64,000 nucleotides of DNA, taken from JAJEAD01 sp965221555. Lineage in GTDB: Bacteria > Pseudomonadota > Gammaproteobacteria > HK1. Positions 26,734 through 38,741 of the stretch are shown here, one piece after another. The stretch is from assembly GCA_965221555.1 (NCBI GenBank), contig OZ244895.1, positions 868,001-932,000 of the forward strand, written 5' to 3'. Under the pieces are notes generated by a model. The model ran no database searches. It worked only from the letters and a program-made list of their open reading frames with translations, and was not told the DNA's origin. Every line of letters starts with the position of its first letter. Within the stretch, counting starts at the first letter, position 1. The translations under genes were made by a program, and so were the position numbers.

Positions 26734-27026
26734 CGCGCACTCCTGAGTCTCGATGGGTTGGCAGTCCCCCGAGCGACCACTCGCCCGCTTGCGTCTGCGC
26801 CCCGGATCGTACATCGGACGAGGCAGCCCACCACCACCGAGAGCGGGGGACTCGCTGGCGAGAGCATTCCGTCCGGCGAGGCTCCGGCCCCCGGCCGCGT
26901 TGTTCCGTCGGTACACGAGGCGAGGGCGCGCCCTCCATGCCGCCCCCCGCTTGCCAAGGCGTAGCGGCGCGGCAAAGATCCGCATCGAGTTCGAGCGCGC
27001 CGGTCATGTCCGGGGGGTTAGTAAAA
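26734..27026. other. divergent intergenic region between citrate synthase and ETF-QO genes
   Basis: 293 bp with no supportable gene. It must carry both promoters. It holds no recognisable repeat element. Confidence 0.35.
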
Positions 27027-28658
27027 GTGGAAAGAGAGTCGATGGAGTTCGACGTCGTCATCGTCGGCGGCGGGCCTTGCGGTGTGAGCGCTGCGATCCG
27101 GCTTCGCCAGCTCGCCCTGGAGCACGACCGGGAGGTGTCGGTGTGCGTGGTCGAGAAGGGCTCGGAGATCGGCGCTCACATTCTCTCCGGAGCGGTCATC
27201 GAGCCGCGCGCCCTGGACGAGCTGTTTCCGGACTGGAAGGAGCGCGGCGCCCCCCTCGACACTCCGGCCACCGATGACCGCTTTCTGTTCCTCACCGAGC
27301 GGCGCGCGATCCGCCTGCCGACCCCGCCCCAGATGCACAACCGGGGCAACTACATCATCAGTCTCGGGAACCTGTGTCGCTGGCTTGCCGAACAGGCCGA
27401 GGCGCTCGAGGTGATGATCTTCCCCGGCTTCTCGGCATCCGAAGTGCTCTACGCCGAGGACGGGTCGGTGCGCGGAGTCGCCACCGGCAACATGGGCGTG
27501 GGCCGTGACGGCGAGCCGAAGGCGACCTTCGAGCCGGGGGTGGAGCTGCTCGCCCGCCAGACGATCTTCGCCGAAGGCTGTCGGGGCCACCTCACCAAGG
27601 GACTCTTCGAGCGCTTCTCGCTCCGCGACGGGGTCGACCCGCAGACCTATGGCATCGGCATCAAGGAACTCTGGGAAGTGGAGCCCGAGAAGCACCGGCC
27701 CGGGAGCGTGCTGCACACCGTCGGCTGGCCTCTGGATCGCTCCACCTACGGCGGATCCTTTCTCTACCACCTCGACGACCACCAGGTGGCGGTGGGCTTC
27801 GTGATCGGCCTGGACTACCGCAACCCCCACCTGAGCCCCTTCGACGAGTTCCAGCGCTTCAAGACCCACCCCGCCATCCGGGCGCTCTTCGAGGGTGGGC
27901 GCCGCGTCGCCTACGGCGCGCGCGCCATCAACGAGGGTGGCTTCCAGTCCATCCCCAGACTGACCTTTCCCGGCGGCATGCTGGCGGGGTGCGCGGCCGG
28001 CTTTGTCAACGTGCCGAAGATCAAGGGCACCCATACCGCGATGAAATCGGGGATGACGGCGGCGGAGGCGGTGTTCGACGCCCTCGCCGACGAGGAGGTC
28101 CGCGAGGTCACGGAGTATCCGCAACGCCTGCGCAAGAGCTGGGTGTGGCCGGAGCTCGCGCGGGTGCGCAACATCCGCCCCTCGTTCCGCTACGGCCTGT
28201 GGGGCGGCCTTGCCTACGCCGGCCTGGACACCTACCTGCTCCGCGGCCGGGCGCCCTGGACCTTCCACCACCATCCCGACCACGCCCGGCTCCGCAAGGC
28301 GAGCCAGTGCCCCCGCATCGAATACCCGAAGCCGGACGGCGTGGTGAGCTTCGACAAGAATTCGTCGGTGTACCTGTCGGGGACCAATCACGAGGAAGAC
28401 CAGCCGGTGCATCTGACGCTCAAGGACGCCTCGGTGCCCATCCGGGTGAACCTCGCCGAGTACGACGCGCCCGAGCAGCGCTTCTGTCCGGCCGGCGTCT
28501 ACGAGATCGTGTACGACGATGCCGGTGAGAATCCCCGGCTGCAGATAAACGCGCAGAACTGCGTGCATTGCAAGACCTGCGATATCAAGGATCCGACCCA
28601 GAACATCCATTGGGTGGTTCCGGAGGGCGGGGGCGGACCGAACTACCCGAACATGTGA
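27027..28658 (+). CDS. electron-transfer flavoprotein:ubiquinone oxidoreductase
   Basis: The 543-residue protein has the N-terminal FAD motif FDVVIVGGGPCGVSAAIRL. It also has the ubiquinone/membrane region typical of the family (FPGGMLAGCAAGFVNVPKIK) and a C-terminal 4Fe-4S cluster with FCPAGVYEIV and NCVHCKTCDIKDPTQNI. It passes electrons from ETF-linked dehydrogenases (acyl-CoA, dimethylglycine, sarcosine) to quinone. I chose GTG 27027 (VERESMEFD, the usual family N-terminus). ATG 27006 and ATG 27042 are alternatives. It heads a plus-strand run of flavoprotein genes that need this outlet. Confidence 0.95.
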   Translation: MERESMEFDVVIVGGGPCGVSAAIRLRQLALEHDREVSVCVVEKGSEIGAHILSGAVIEPRALDELFPDWKERGAPLDTPATDDRFLFLTERRAIRLPTPPQMHNRGNYIISLGNLCRWLAEQAEALEVMIFPGFSASEVLYAEDGSVRGVATGNMGVGRDGEPKATFEPGVELLARQTIFAEGCRGHLTKGLFERFSLRDGVDPQTYGIGIKELWEVEPEKHRPGSVLHTVGWPLDRSTYGGSFLYHLDDHQVAVGFVIGLDYRNPHLSPFDEFQRFKTHPAIRALFEGGRRVAYGARAINEGGFQSIPRLTFPGGMLAGCAAGFVNVPKIKGTHTAMKSGMTAAEAVFDALADEEVREVTEYPQRLRKSWVWPELARVRNIRPSFRYGLWGGLAYAGLDTYLLRGRAPWTFHHHPDHARLRKASQCPRIEYPKPDGVVSFDKNSSVYLSGTNHEEDQPVHLTLKDASVPIRVNLAEYDAPEQRFCPAGVYEIVYDDAGENPRLQINAQNCVHCKTCDIKDPTQNIHWVVPEGGGGPNYPNM

Positions 28659-28711
28659 GGCGGCGAGCGTTCGCGCCCGCTGCCGGGACGTAAACGAGAG
28701 CGGAAAGCGTC

Positions 28712-30499
28712 ATGGCCGACTACAAGGCTCCGCTGCGCGAATTCCGGTTCGTGCTCCATGAACTGCACGACGCCGAGGGCGTGTTCGCGGATCTCCCGGG
28801 GTTCGAAGAAGCGGACCGGGACCTCATCGACGCGGTGCTGGAGGAAGGCGCTCGGGTCTGCGAGGAGGTGGTGGCTCCCCTGAACCGCAACGCCGACGAG
28901 GAGGGCTGCCGGCTGGATGCGCACGGGGTGAAGACGCCGCGGGGTTTCCGGCAGGCCTACGACTCGCTCCGCGAGGGGGGGTGGTTCGCGATGGCGAGTG
29001 CTCCCGAGCATGGGGGACAGGGCCTGCCCCACACCCTCGAGGTCTTCTTCGAGGAGATGCTGCAGTCGTCCTGCGTCGCGTTCAGCCTCTACAGCGGCCT
29101 CACCCGCGGCGCCTGCATCGCGATGAGCCGGCACGCAAGCCAGGACCTGCAAAGCGTATACCTGCCGAGGATGGCCCGCGGTGACTGGACCGGCGTCATG
29201 TGCCTCACCGAGCCCCACTGCGGTACCGACCTCGGCCTCGTGCGCACACGGGCGCAGCCGCACGAGGACGGCAGCTACCGGGTGCGCGGCACCAAGATCT
29301 TCATCACCGGCGGAGACCAGGACCTCACCGAGAACATCGTGCACCTGGTGCTCGCGCGCCTGCCGGACGCCCCGCCCGGGGTCAAGGGCATCTCCATGAT
29401 CGCGGTTCCGAAGTACCTGCCCGGCGCCAACGGGACGCTGTGCGATCGCAATACGCTCGGGGTGTCGTCCATCGAGCACAAGATGGGCATCAAGGGGGCC
29501 TCGACCTGCGTGGTGAACTACGAAGACGCGACCGGGTGGCTCGTCGGCGAGCCCCACCGCGGCTTGCAGGCGATGTTCTCGATGATGAACCACGAACGTC
29601 TGATGGTCGGCCAGCAGGGGCTGGCGCTGGCCGAGACCGCCTACCAGAACGCGGCCCGCTACGCGCGAGAGCGCCGGCAGGGCCGTTCGCTCTCGGGTCC
29701 CGCGACGCCCGACCACCCCGCCGATCCCATCATCGTCCACCCCGATGTGCGACGCATGCTGTTGACCGCGCGCGCGGGCAACGAGGCGGCGCGGGCGCTC
29801 TTCGCGTGGGTGGCGCTCGAGGTCGACGTGGCGCAACGCCATCCCGACCCGGGACGCCGGGAAGAGGCTGATGACCTGGTCGCGCTCTTCACCCCGGTGA
29901 TCAAGGCCTGGTTCACCGACTACGGATTCGAGGCCTGCAACATGTGCCAGCAGGTGCTGGGCGGCCACGGCTACATTCGCGAGTGGGGCATGGAGCAGCT
30001 GGTGCGCGATGCGCGCATCGCGCAGATCTACGAGGGCGCGAACGGCATCCACGCCCTGGATCTGGTCGGCCGCAAGCTGCCGATGCACGGTGGGCGCGCG
30101 ATGACGCGTTACCTCGAGCGTCTCCGTGCCTTTCTCGCCGCGCACCGGGACCAGCCCGCGATGGCGGAGTTCACGGGTCCGCTGGCGCGCGCGTGCGCCG
30201 ATCTCGAAGAGGCCACGCGGTGGATTGGCCGGGCCGCGGCTCGCGATCCCGAGGAGACCGGGGCGGCTTCCTACGACTTCCTGCGTCTGATGGGGCTCAC
30301 CGCGTTCGCACACATGTGGGCGCGCTCGGCGAAGGTCGCGCTGGACCGGGTGGCCGGGGACAACAGCGGCTTCTACGAAGCGAAGCTCGCGACCGCGCGC
30401 TTCTACATGAAACGCCTTCTCCCCGTCACCGCGTCGCTGAAGCTCACCCTGTCCGCGGGGGCCGACGCGCTGATGACGATGGACGCGGAAGCGTTCTGA
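28712..30499 (+). CDS. acyl-CoA dehydrogenase, DmdC-like with C-terminal extension
   Basis: The 595-residue protein begins MADYKAPLREFRFVLHEL, the typical N-terminus of the family that includes DmdC (3-methylthiopropanoyl-CoA dehydrogenase). FAD and substrate motifs are VMCLTEPHCGTDLG, IFITGGDQDLTENI and GVSSIEHKMGIKGAST. The catalytic glutamate is in QIYEGANGIHALDL. The last 130 residues are the extra helical domain seen in this family. DmdC acts in DMSP demethylation, but relatives use ordinary fatty acyl-CoAs. A DMSP-lyase-family gene at 52.5 kb makes the DMSP link plausible but not proven. It lies 53 nt downstream of ETF-QO, its probable electron outlet. Confidence 0.88.
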   Translation: MADYKAPLREFRFVLHELHDAEGVFADLPGFEEADRDLIDAVLEEGARVCEEVVAPLNRNADEEGCRLDAHGVKTPRGFRQAYDSLREGGWFAMASAPEHGGQGLPHTLEVFFEEMLQSSCVAFSLYSGLTRGACIAMSRHASQDLQSVYLPRMARGDWTGVMCLTEPHCGTDLGLVRTRAQPHEDGSYRVRGTKIFITGGDQDLTENIVHLVLARLPDAPPGVKGISMIAVPKYLPGANGTLCDRNTLGVSSIEHKMGIKGASTCVVNYEDATGWLVGEPHRGLQAMFSMMNHERLMVGQQGLALAETAYQNAARYARERRQGRSLSGPATPDHPADPIIVHPDVRRMLLTARAGNEAARALFAWVALEVDVAQRHPDPGRREEADDLVALFTPVIKAWFTDYGFEACNMCQQVLGGHGYIREWGMEQLVRDARIAQIYEGANGIHALDLVGRKLPMHGGRAMTRYLERLRAFLAAHRDQPAMAEFTGPLARACADLEEATRWIGRAAARDPEETGAASYDFLRLMGLTAFAHMWARSAKVALDRVAGDNSGFYEAKLATARFYMKRLLPVTASLKLTLSAGADALMTMDAEAF

Positions 30500-30653
30500 C
30501 GCGTCGTGCAAGCGTCGACGTGGCGTCTCGTCATCCCCTTGCGAGACCGCGGCGGCAGTGTGCCTCGGCGCGCTCCGCCCGCCGATCTGGCGCGCGTGGC
30601 GGCCGAGCCGGCTTGCCCGTTCGCCCCTCCCATGAATGCCGGAGACTGAAAGC

Positions 30654-33068
30654 ATGAAGACACAGGCCCGAGTAGTGATCATCGGCGGCGGCGCGATGGG
30701 CGTCGGCCTGCTCTACCACCTCGTGAAGGAGGGCTGGACCGATTCGGTGCTGGTGGAGAAGGGCGAGCTCACCTCGGGCTCCACCTGGCACGCGGCGGGC
30801 CTGATCGGCCATTTCATCGGCAACCTCAACATGGCCAAGATCCATCTCTACGGTGCCGAGCTCTACCAGAAGCTCGAGGCGGAGACGGGTCAGGCCACCG
30901 GCTGGCACGGCTGCGGGTCCATCCGGCTCGCGACGAACGACGACGAAGTGGACTGGTTCCACCAGATGAAGGGAGTGCTCGACTACGTGGGGGCGCAGTG
31001 CCATCTCATCGGACCGAACGAGATTCGGCAGCTTCACCCCCTGGTGGACGTCGAGGGCGTGCGTCTTGGCGCCTACACCCCGAACGACGGCCATACCGAT
31101 CCGGCGAGCGCGACCAACTCGATGGCCGCGGGCGCGCGCCAGGGAGGGGCCGAGATCTACCGCCACACCCTGGTCACCGATACCCGCCCCTTGCCGGGGG
31201 GCGAGTGGGAGGTGGTGACCGAGCGGGGCAGCATCAGGTGCGAGCACGTGGTGAACGCGAGCGGCTCCTTCGCGCCCCAGGTGGCGCGCTGGGTGGGGCT
31301 CGAGGTGCCCATCGTCAACATGGTCCACCAGTATCTGGTGACCGAGAACCTCGACGAGGTCCGCGGCCTCGACTCCGAGCCCCCGGTGGTGCGCGACCCG
31401 CGTGCGTCCTGCTACTACCGTCAGGAGCAGGACGGCCTTCTCATCGGCCCCTACGAGATGGAGGACGCGCAAGCCTGGGGACTGGAGGGCATCGACTGGA
31501 GCTTCGACACCGAGCTGCTGCCCCCCGACATCGACCGTCTCGCCGCCTCGCTCGAATCGGCGGCGAGGCGCATTCCCGCCTTCGAGAACGCGGGCATCAA
31601 GCGCATCGTGAGCGGCCCCATCACCCATTGCCCGGACGGCAACTTTCTGCTCGGGCCCGCGCCGGGCCTGCGCAACTACTGGATGTGCTGCGGTGCGAGC
31701 ATCGGCATCACCCAGGGCCCGGGCGCCGGGAAGTACCTTGCCCAATGGATGGTGCACGGACAGACCGAGATCAACATGCTGGGCTTCGATCCGAGACGCT
31801 ACGGGGAGTGGTCGGCGGGGCGCTACACGCTCGACAAGTCGATCGACGAGTACCAGCAGATGTACCAGGTCGCTTATCCGGGTGAGTACCGCGAGGCCGG
31901 ACGCCCGGTGAAGACCACGCCGATCCACGGCAAGCTCGCGGCCGCGGGCGCGGTGTTCGCCGAGAACTTCGGCTGGGAACGACCCAAGTGGTTCGCCCCG
32001 CCCGGGGTCGAGGAGCGCTTGAGCTTCCGGCGCACCAACTGGTTCGAGCCGGTCGCGCAAGAGTGCAAGGCGGTGCGCGAGCGCGTGGGAGTGCTCGATC
32101 TCTCGGCCTTCGCGAAGTACGACGTGGAGGGCCGCGACGCCGCCGCCTTCCTCGATCGCCTCTGCGCCAACCGGGTGCCCCGGCGCCGCGGCGGTGTCGT
32201 GCTCGCGCACATGCTGGGGGAGCCGGGGGGCATAGAGTGCGAGGCGACGATCTCGCGCCTTGGAGACGAGCGCTTCTTCGTGCTCTCGGGCGCGACGGCG
32301 GAGCTCCACGATCTCGACTGGATGTCCTGGCACATCGGGGACGACGAAGAAGTGGAGGTAATCAATCGCAGCGCCGACTACGCCTGCCTGGTGCTGACCG
32401 GTCCCCGTTCTCGCGACGTGCTCGGCGCTCTTGGTTCCGCAGACCTCGGCAACGAGGCATTCCCCTGGATGAGTGCGCGCGAGATCGAAGTGGCGGGAGT
32501 GCCGGTGCGGGCGCTGCGCGTTTCCTACGTGGGCGAGCTCGGCTGGGAGCTGCATCATCCCATGGCGGACATGGAGACCCTCTACGACGCCCTGATGGAC
32601 GCGGGCGCGGCACACGGCATCGTGAACTTCGGGCTCTACGCGATGAACGCGATGCGCATGGAGAAGGGTTACAAGGGGTGGGGTGCGGAGCTCACCACCG
32701 AGGTGACCCCGGTCGAAGCCGGTCTGGAGCGCTTCGTGAAGCTCGACAAGGACTTCATCGGCGCCGATGTCGTCAGGGCACGGCGGGAGCGTGACGCCGG
32801 GATCCGCCTCGTCTACTGCACGGTGGAGGCCGAAGACGCCGACGCGATGGGCAACGAGCCGGTCTTCGACGGAGAGCGCATCATCGGCATCACCACCAGC
32901 GGGGCCTATGGACCCACGGTGCGCCGCTCGCTCGCCTTCGCCTACGTGGAGAGCGCCTACGCCGCGCCCGGCACCACTTTCGACATCGGGATACTCGGCG
33001 AGCGCCGTCTCGCCACCGTGCAGGCGGAGCCCCTCTACGACCCGCGCAACGAGCGGCTCCGGGCCTGA
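30654..33068 (+). CDS. dimethylglycine/sarcosine dehydrogenase-like flavoprotein with GcvT domain
   Basis: The 804-residue protein has an N-terminal FAD domain (RVVIIGGGAMGVGLLYHLV). STWHAAGL contains the histidine that binds FAD covalently in dimethylglycine dehydrogenase. Residues from about 430 are a GcvT-like folate domain (REIEVAGVPVRALRVSYVG, GWELHHPMADM, GAELTTEVTPVEAGLERFVK). It oxidatively demethylates an N-methylated glycine, giving 5,10-methylene-tetrahydrofolate or formaldehyde. Carnitine-to-betaine genes at 50-52 kb and the formaldehyde pathway at 58-63 kb fit this role. I used ATG 30654 with GGAG upstream; ATG 30636 is possible. Confidence 0.9.
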   Translation: MKTQARVVIIGGGAMGVGLLYHLVKEGWTDSVLVEKGELTSGSTWHAAGLIGHFIGNLNMAKIHLYGAELYQKLEAETGQATGWHGCGSIRLATNDDEVDWFHQMKGVLDYVGAQCHLIGPNEIRQLHPLVDVEGVRLGAYTPNDGHTDPASATNSMAAGARQGGAEIYRHTLVTDTRPLPGGEWEVVTERGSIRCEHVVNASGSFAPQVARWVGLEVPIVNMVHQYLVTENLDEVRGLDSEPPVVRDPRASCYYRQEQDGLLIGPYEMEDAQAWGLEGIDWSFDTELLPPDIDRLAASLESAARRIPAFENAGIKRIVSGPITHCPDGNFLLGPAPGLRNYWMCCGASIGITQGPGAGKYLAQWMVHGQTEINMLGFDPRRYGEWSAGRYTLDKSIDEYQQMYQVAYPGEYREAGRPVKTTPIHGKLAAAGAVFAENFGWERPKWFAPPGVEERLSFRRTNWFEPVAQECKAVRERVGVLDLSAFAKYDVEGRDAAAFLDRLCANRVPRRRGGVVLAHMLGEPGGIECEATISRLGDERFFVLSGATAELHDLDWMSWHIGDDEEVEVINRSADYACLVLTGPRSRDVLGALGSADLGNEAFPWMSAREIEVAGVPVRALRVSYVGELGWELHHPMADMETLYDALMDAGAAHGIVNFGLYAMNAMRMEKGYKGWGAELTTEVTPVEAGLERFVKLDKDFIGADVVRARRERDAGIRLVYCTVEAEDADAMGNEPVFDGERIIGITTSGAYGPTVRRSLAFAYVESAYAAPGTTFDIGILGERRLATVQAEPLYDPRNERLRA

Positions 33069-33324
33069 GTTCCATGTCGGGCTTTGCTCCCAAGAAGCAC
33101 GCGAACCCCCGGCTCACGGCGCCGGGCCATGCTTGGTGCGGGCACCTCGCCCGGGATGCCAGGAGCCTGGCATCCTCGTCATCATCCGCGCTCTCGTGGG
33201 TAGACGACGATCTCCATGTCCGCCGGTGCCGGTGCCGGAGTCTGTGTTGTTCGGCGCTTGCGATCGGGTCGAGATCCGCCACCGGCTACGCGGGGCGCCG
33301 ATACGCCGCTCCCGGACGCACCGG

Positions 33325-34326
33325 ATGAAACAGGCGTCGGAACCGGGTGGAAGCGGTCCCGTACCGATCATCGACATCACCCCGTTCGTCACCGGCACGA
33401 CCCGTGACCGGGCCGATGTGGCGGAATCGGTTCGCATCGCCTGTGAGGAGATCGGGTTCTTCGTGATCATCGGGCACGGCTTTCCCGAGAGACTGGTGAC
33501 ACGGATCTACGATGTCTCTCGCGCCTTCTTCGACCTGCCGGCGCAGGAGAAGAACAGAATCGGCGAGACCGGTCCGATCATGGGCGGTCTGATGCACTTC
33601 GGACTGGGCAAGGAGGCACTGGCGGCGACGCTGGGCGGTGAAACGATCCCCGATCTCAAGGAGACCCTGGATTACGGACCGGGTTTCTTCGGCGACCCGT
33701 GGCCAGAGTGTCCGCCGGATCTCGAGCCCGCATGGCGTGCGTACTACGACGCGATGTCGATGCTCGCGGCGACGCTGCGCGGCATCTTCGCCACCGCACT
33801 CGGACTCGCCCCGGAGTATTTCGAGGACAAGTTCCGGGGGCATCTCTCGTCTCTGCGCGTGATCGATTATCCGGAACAGTCGGCGCCACCGGCGCCGGGG
33901 CAGCTGCGGGCCGGGGCGCATTCCGATTACGGAGTGCTGACGATACTGCGCACCGAAGACGCCCCCGGAGGGTTGCAGGTGCGAACGCGCGCCGGTCGCT
34001 GGCACGACGTAGCGCACATCCCCGCTTCGTTCGTCGTCAATATCGGCGACGCGATGATGCGCTGGACCAACGACCGCTGGGTTTCGACGCAGCATCGGGT
34101 GGCCAACCCGCCCGTGGACGCTCCGCAGGCTGCCCGGAGGCAGTCGATCGCCTACTTTCACAACCTGCCGCGCGATGCGGTGATCGAGTGCCTGCCGCCG
34201 TTCCGCGAGAAGGGAGTCCCGCCGAAGTATCCACCGGTCACCTACGGTGAGTACGCCGGGCTCCGATACCGCCAGGCGCACGGCGACGAGAAGCGCCTGA
34301 CGCTGGCCGGTGCGGGGGATGACTGA
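33325..34326 (+). CDS. isopenicillin-N-synthase-like 2-oxoglutarate/Fe(II) oxygenase
   Basis: The 333-residue protein has the N-terminal DIOX_N segment (VPIIDITPFVTG, EIGFFVIIGHGFPE). The C-terminal 2OG-Fe(II) domain has the iron ligands in AHSDYGVLTIL (H-x-D) and STQHRVANP (H) and the 2OG-binding Arg in RRQSIAYFHN. It hydroxylates or oxidises an unknown small molecule. The 256-bp gap before it has no gene. The ATG has only a weak ribosome-binding site. Neighbours suggest a role in amine or amino-acid catabolism, but the substrate is unknown. Confidence 0.88.
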   Translation: MKQASEPGGSGPVPIIDITPFVTGTTRDRADVAESVRIACEEIGFFVIIGHGFPERLVTRIYDVSRAFFDLPAQEKNRIGETGPIMGGLMHFGLGKEALAATLGGETIPDLKETLDYGPGFFGDPWPECPPDLEPAWRAYYDAMSMLAATLRGIFATALGLAPEYFEDKFRGHLSSLRVIDYPEQSAPPAPGQLRAGAHSDYGVLTILRTEDAPGGLQVRTRAGRWHDVAHIPASFVVNIGDAMMRWTNDRWVSTQHRVANPPVDAPQAARRQSIAYFHNLPRDAVIECLPPFREKGVPPKYPPVTYGEYAGLRYRQAHGDEKRLTLAGAGDD

Positions 34327-34545
34327 TATCCCGGGAGAAGCGTCGTAACCGCGACGAGTTGACGACCGACTTCGAACGGCGGCGCAAGATGACCGAGAGT
34401 CCGACCGGCCGATGCGTCGATCCGCAGACCGAAGCGGCCCCGCGCGCAAGCGTCATGGTGGAGCCGGCGCACACGGCGCCCCGAGGCGGGTCGCGTCGAG
34501 TGTGAGATGATGCCAAGCCGTACACGTTGGGGGCATGGGACTCAC

Positions 34546-35010
34546 ATGGACAACATCAACAGGAAGGCGCGGGCGGTCGGCATCAACCACCTGGCGCTGG
34601 AGGTGGGAGACATCGACGAGGCGCTCGCGTTCTACGGCAGCTTCGTGGAGTTCGAGCTCGTGAGCCAAAGCGAGAACGCCGCCTTCATCTACTTCGGCGA
34701 TCAGTTCATCAATTTCTCAAAGGGGCGTCGACAGGCCCCCGACGATGACCGCCACTTCGGCCTCGTGGTCGACGACAAGGCGGCCGCCCGGGCCGCGCTC
34801 GAGGACATGGGCGTCGAGATCCTGCCGGGGCGCTTCCTGGATTTCCTCGATCCCTGGGGCAACCGGGTCGAGATCGTGACCTACCAGAACATCCAGTTCA
34901 CCAAGGCCCCGAACGTACTGCGTGGCATGGGCCTTCCCGGCCTCGGCAAGAGCGAAGGCGCGCTCGCCGAGCTCGAGAAGAAGGGGATGCGCCCGGCCGA
35001 CCCGCCCTGA
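34546..35010 (+). CDS. VOC (glyoxalase/bleomycin-resistance fold) protein
   Basis: The 154-residue protein has one VOC domain: INHLALEVGDIDEALAFYGS (first metal His), FIYFGDQFINFSK and HFGLVVDD, then FLDPWGNRVEIV with the second-half Glu ligand. The last 30 residues are an extra tail (PGLGKSEGALAELEKKGMRP). Members include glyoxalases, dioxygenases and isomerases. I cannot assign a substrate. The stop overlaps the next start (TGATG), so it is translationally coupled to the aminotransferase and probably acts in the same pathway. Confidence 0.88.
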   Translation: MDNINRKARAVGINHLALEVGDIDEALAFYGSFVEFELVSQSENAAFIYFGDQFINFSKGRRQAPDDDRHFGLVVDDKAAARAALEDMGVEILPGRFLDFLDPWGNRVEIVTYQNIQFTKAPNVLRGMGLPGLGKSEGALAELEKKGMRPADPP

Positions 35011-36296
35011 TGCGCGACGTCAAGGAGGAGCGCGATCGCGCCCTCTCGGTGTTCCCGGCCGGGACATCGAACGGTGAATTCGGGTTATCACCCGAGCGCC
35101 TGGTGGTGATGGAGCGCGGCGAGGGCGCCCGGCTCTGGGACACCACGGGCCGTGAATGGCTCGACTTCTCGCTCGGCTGGGGCTCGGTGCTGGTGGGACA
35201 CGCCCGGCCGGAGGTCGTGGCCGCGGTGGCCGCTCAGGCTCCGAGCGGCTCGAACTTCGCCTATCTGAATCCGCGCGCGCTCGCGGTGGCCGAGGAGATC
35301 CGGCGCGCCTGCCCGGCGACGCAGCGCCTGCGTTTCTGTGCGTCCGGCACCGAGGCGACGATGTACTGCGAGCGCCTGGCGCGCGCCTGGACGGGACGCG
35401 AGCGCATCGTCAAGTTCGAGGGCGCTTACCATGGGGCGAGCGAGACCGGAGTCACGAGTCTCTTCCCGAAGGACGGCCTGCCCTTTCCTTCCCCGGAGTT
35501 GACGAGTGCGGGCACTCCGGCGGCGGCGCGCCAGGTGCTGGTGGCGCCCTTCAACGATTCCGATTCGCTCCGCCGCCTGCTCGCCCGGCACGCGAGCGAA
35601 GTCGCTGCGGTCATCCTTGAGCCCCTGCAGCGCTGTACCCCGCCCCTGCCCGGCTTCCTCGAGGCGGTGCGCGAGATCTGCACCGCCAGCGGCGTGCTCC
35701 TCATTTTCGACGAAGTGGTGACCGGCTTCCGCCTCGCCTACGGGGGAGCGCAGGAGTACTACGGCGTGGCGCCGGATCTGGCTGCCTATGGCAAGGCGCT
35801 CGGCGGCGGATACCCGATCGGCGCCTTCGGGGGACGAGCGGACGTGATGGAGATGGTGGACGAGGCGCGCCTGGGCGGGGGCGACTACGTGTGGATGGCT
35901 TCCACGCTCGGGGGCAATCCGATCTCCTGCGCGGCGGCCGAGGCCGCGCTCCGGGTGCTGCGCAGTTCCGGAAGCTACGATCACCTTCACCACATGGGCC
36001 ACTACCTGCGCGAGACCCTGCGCGGGGTGCTCGTGCGCCGTGGCGCCGCGGCGCAGGTGATCGGAGACGGTCCCCTCGCCCAGGTCGTGTTCAGCGAGGA
36101 GCCCGTCACCGACTACCGCTCCCTCGCCCGTGGCGATCGCGCCCGCGCGCGGGCGGTGATGCTCGGCGCCTTCGATCGCGGTGTGTTCCTCAACCCGATG
36201 GGCACGAAGCTCTACCTCTCTCTCGCCCACGACGAGGCGGTCTGCGACGAGTTCGCCGAGCGCTTCGACGCGGCGCTTGGAGATATCGCGGTCTGA
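35010..36296 (+). CDS. class III aminotransferase of the glutamate-1-semialdehyde aminomutase type
   Basis: The 428-residue protein has HemL-like motifs: VFPAGTSNGEF, FCASGTEATMYCERLARAWT, KFEGAYHGASE, LIFDEVVTGFRLAYGG and AYGKALGGGYPIGAFGG with the PLP lysine. It is probably not HemL itself, since the context is catabolic and the glycine-rich substrate motifs differ. Such proteins are often beta-amino-acid or omega-amino-acid transaminases. It starts at the TGATG overlap with the VOC gene. Confidence 0.88.
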   Translation: MRDVKEERDRALSVFPAGTSNGEFGLSPERLVVMERGEGARLWDTTGREWLDFSLGWGSVLVGHARPEVVAAVAAQAPSGSNFAYLNPRALAVAEEIRRACPATQRLRFCASGTEATMYCERLARAWTGRERIVKFEGAYHGASETGVTSLFPKDGLPFPSPELTSAGTPAAARQVLVAPFNDSDSLRRLLARHASEVAAVILEPLQRCTPPLPGFLEAVREICTASGVLLIFDEVVTGFRLAYGGAQEYYGVAPDLAAYGKALGGGYPIGAFGGRADVMEMVDEARLGGGDYVWMASTLGGNPISCAAAEAALRVLRSSGSYDHLHHMGHYLRETLRGVLVRRGAAAQVIGDGPLAQVVFSEEPVTDYRSLARGDRARARAVMLGAFDRGVFLNPMGTKLYLSLAHDEAVCDEFAERFDAALGDIAV

Positions 36297-36613
36297 GACC
36301 GGGCCGGGCGCGCTTTCCGCGAGCCTGTCCCGACTCGTCGTTTCGCATGGATTGCAGCTCGGCCGGGGATTGACGACCGCCCACCAGCGGCCACTTCCCG
36401 CCCCACCGCGAGGGAGGATGCGTGAACCCGGCCGAGATCGGGCGTATCAAGTCGAGCGCAGCGCTTCGTACCGAATCAAGCGGTCCGCGCCGCGGCGGCT
36501 TCGACTTGCGAGCGCCACAGGCGCTGCGTAGAGTCGGCCGGAACCCGGGCGGGCCATGAGGCCGAGCGCGCGCCCCTTCCCCCTGTCCAACCGTCCTGAG
36601 GAGCGAGTACGCG
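36297..36613. other. intergenic, 317 bp, no gene seen
   Basis: The short ORFs are random. The acs gene has a ribosome-binding site, GAGGAGCGAG, just before its start at 36614. I found no clear promoter or terminator. Confidence 0.35.
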
Positions 36614-38644
<2,031 letters not shown>

Positions 38645-38741
38645 CCCGACGGGCCCTCGACCAGGGCCATGACCAATGGACGGGAGCGAGGATTGCGTCT
38701 CGCCGGCAAATACCTGCGCATGTGAGATAAGGGACCCGTCG

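Noticed and set aside
35010..36296. Calling the aminotransferase HemL (haem synthesis)
   Set aside because: It is translationally coupled to a VOC gene in a catabolic neighbourhood, and its sequence around the active site departs from HemL, so only the superfamily is claimed.
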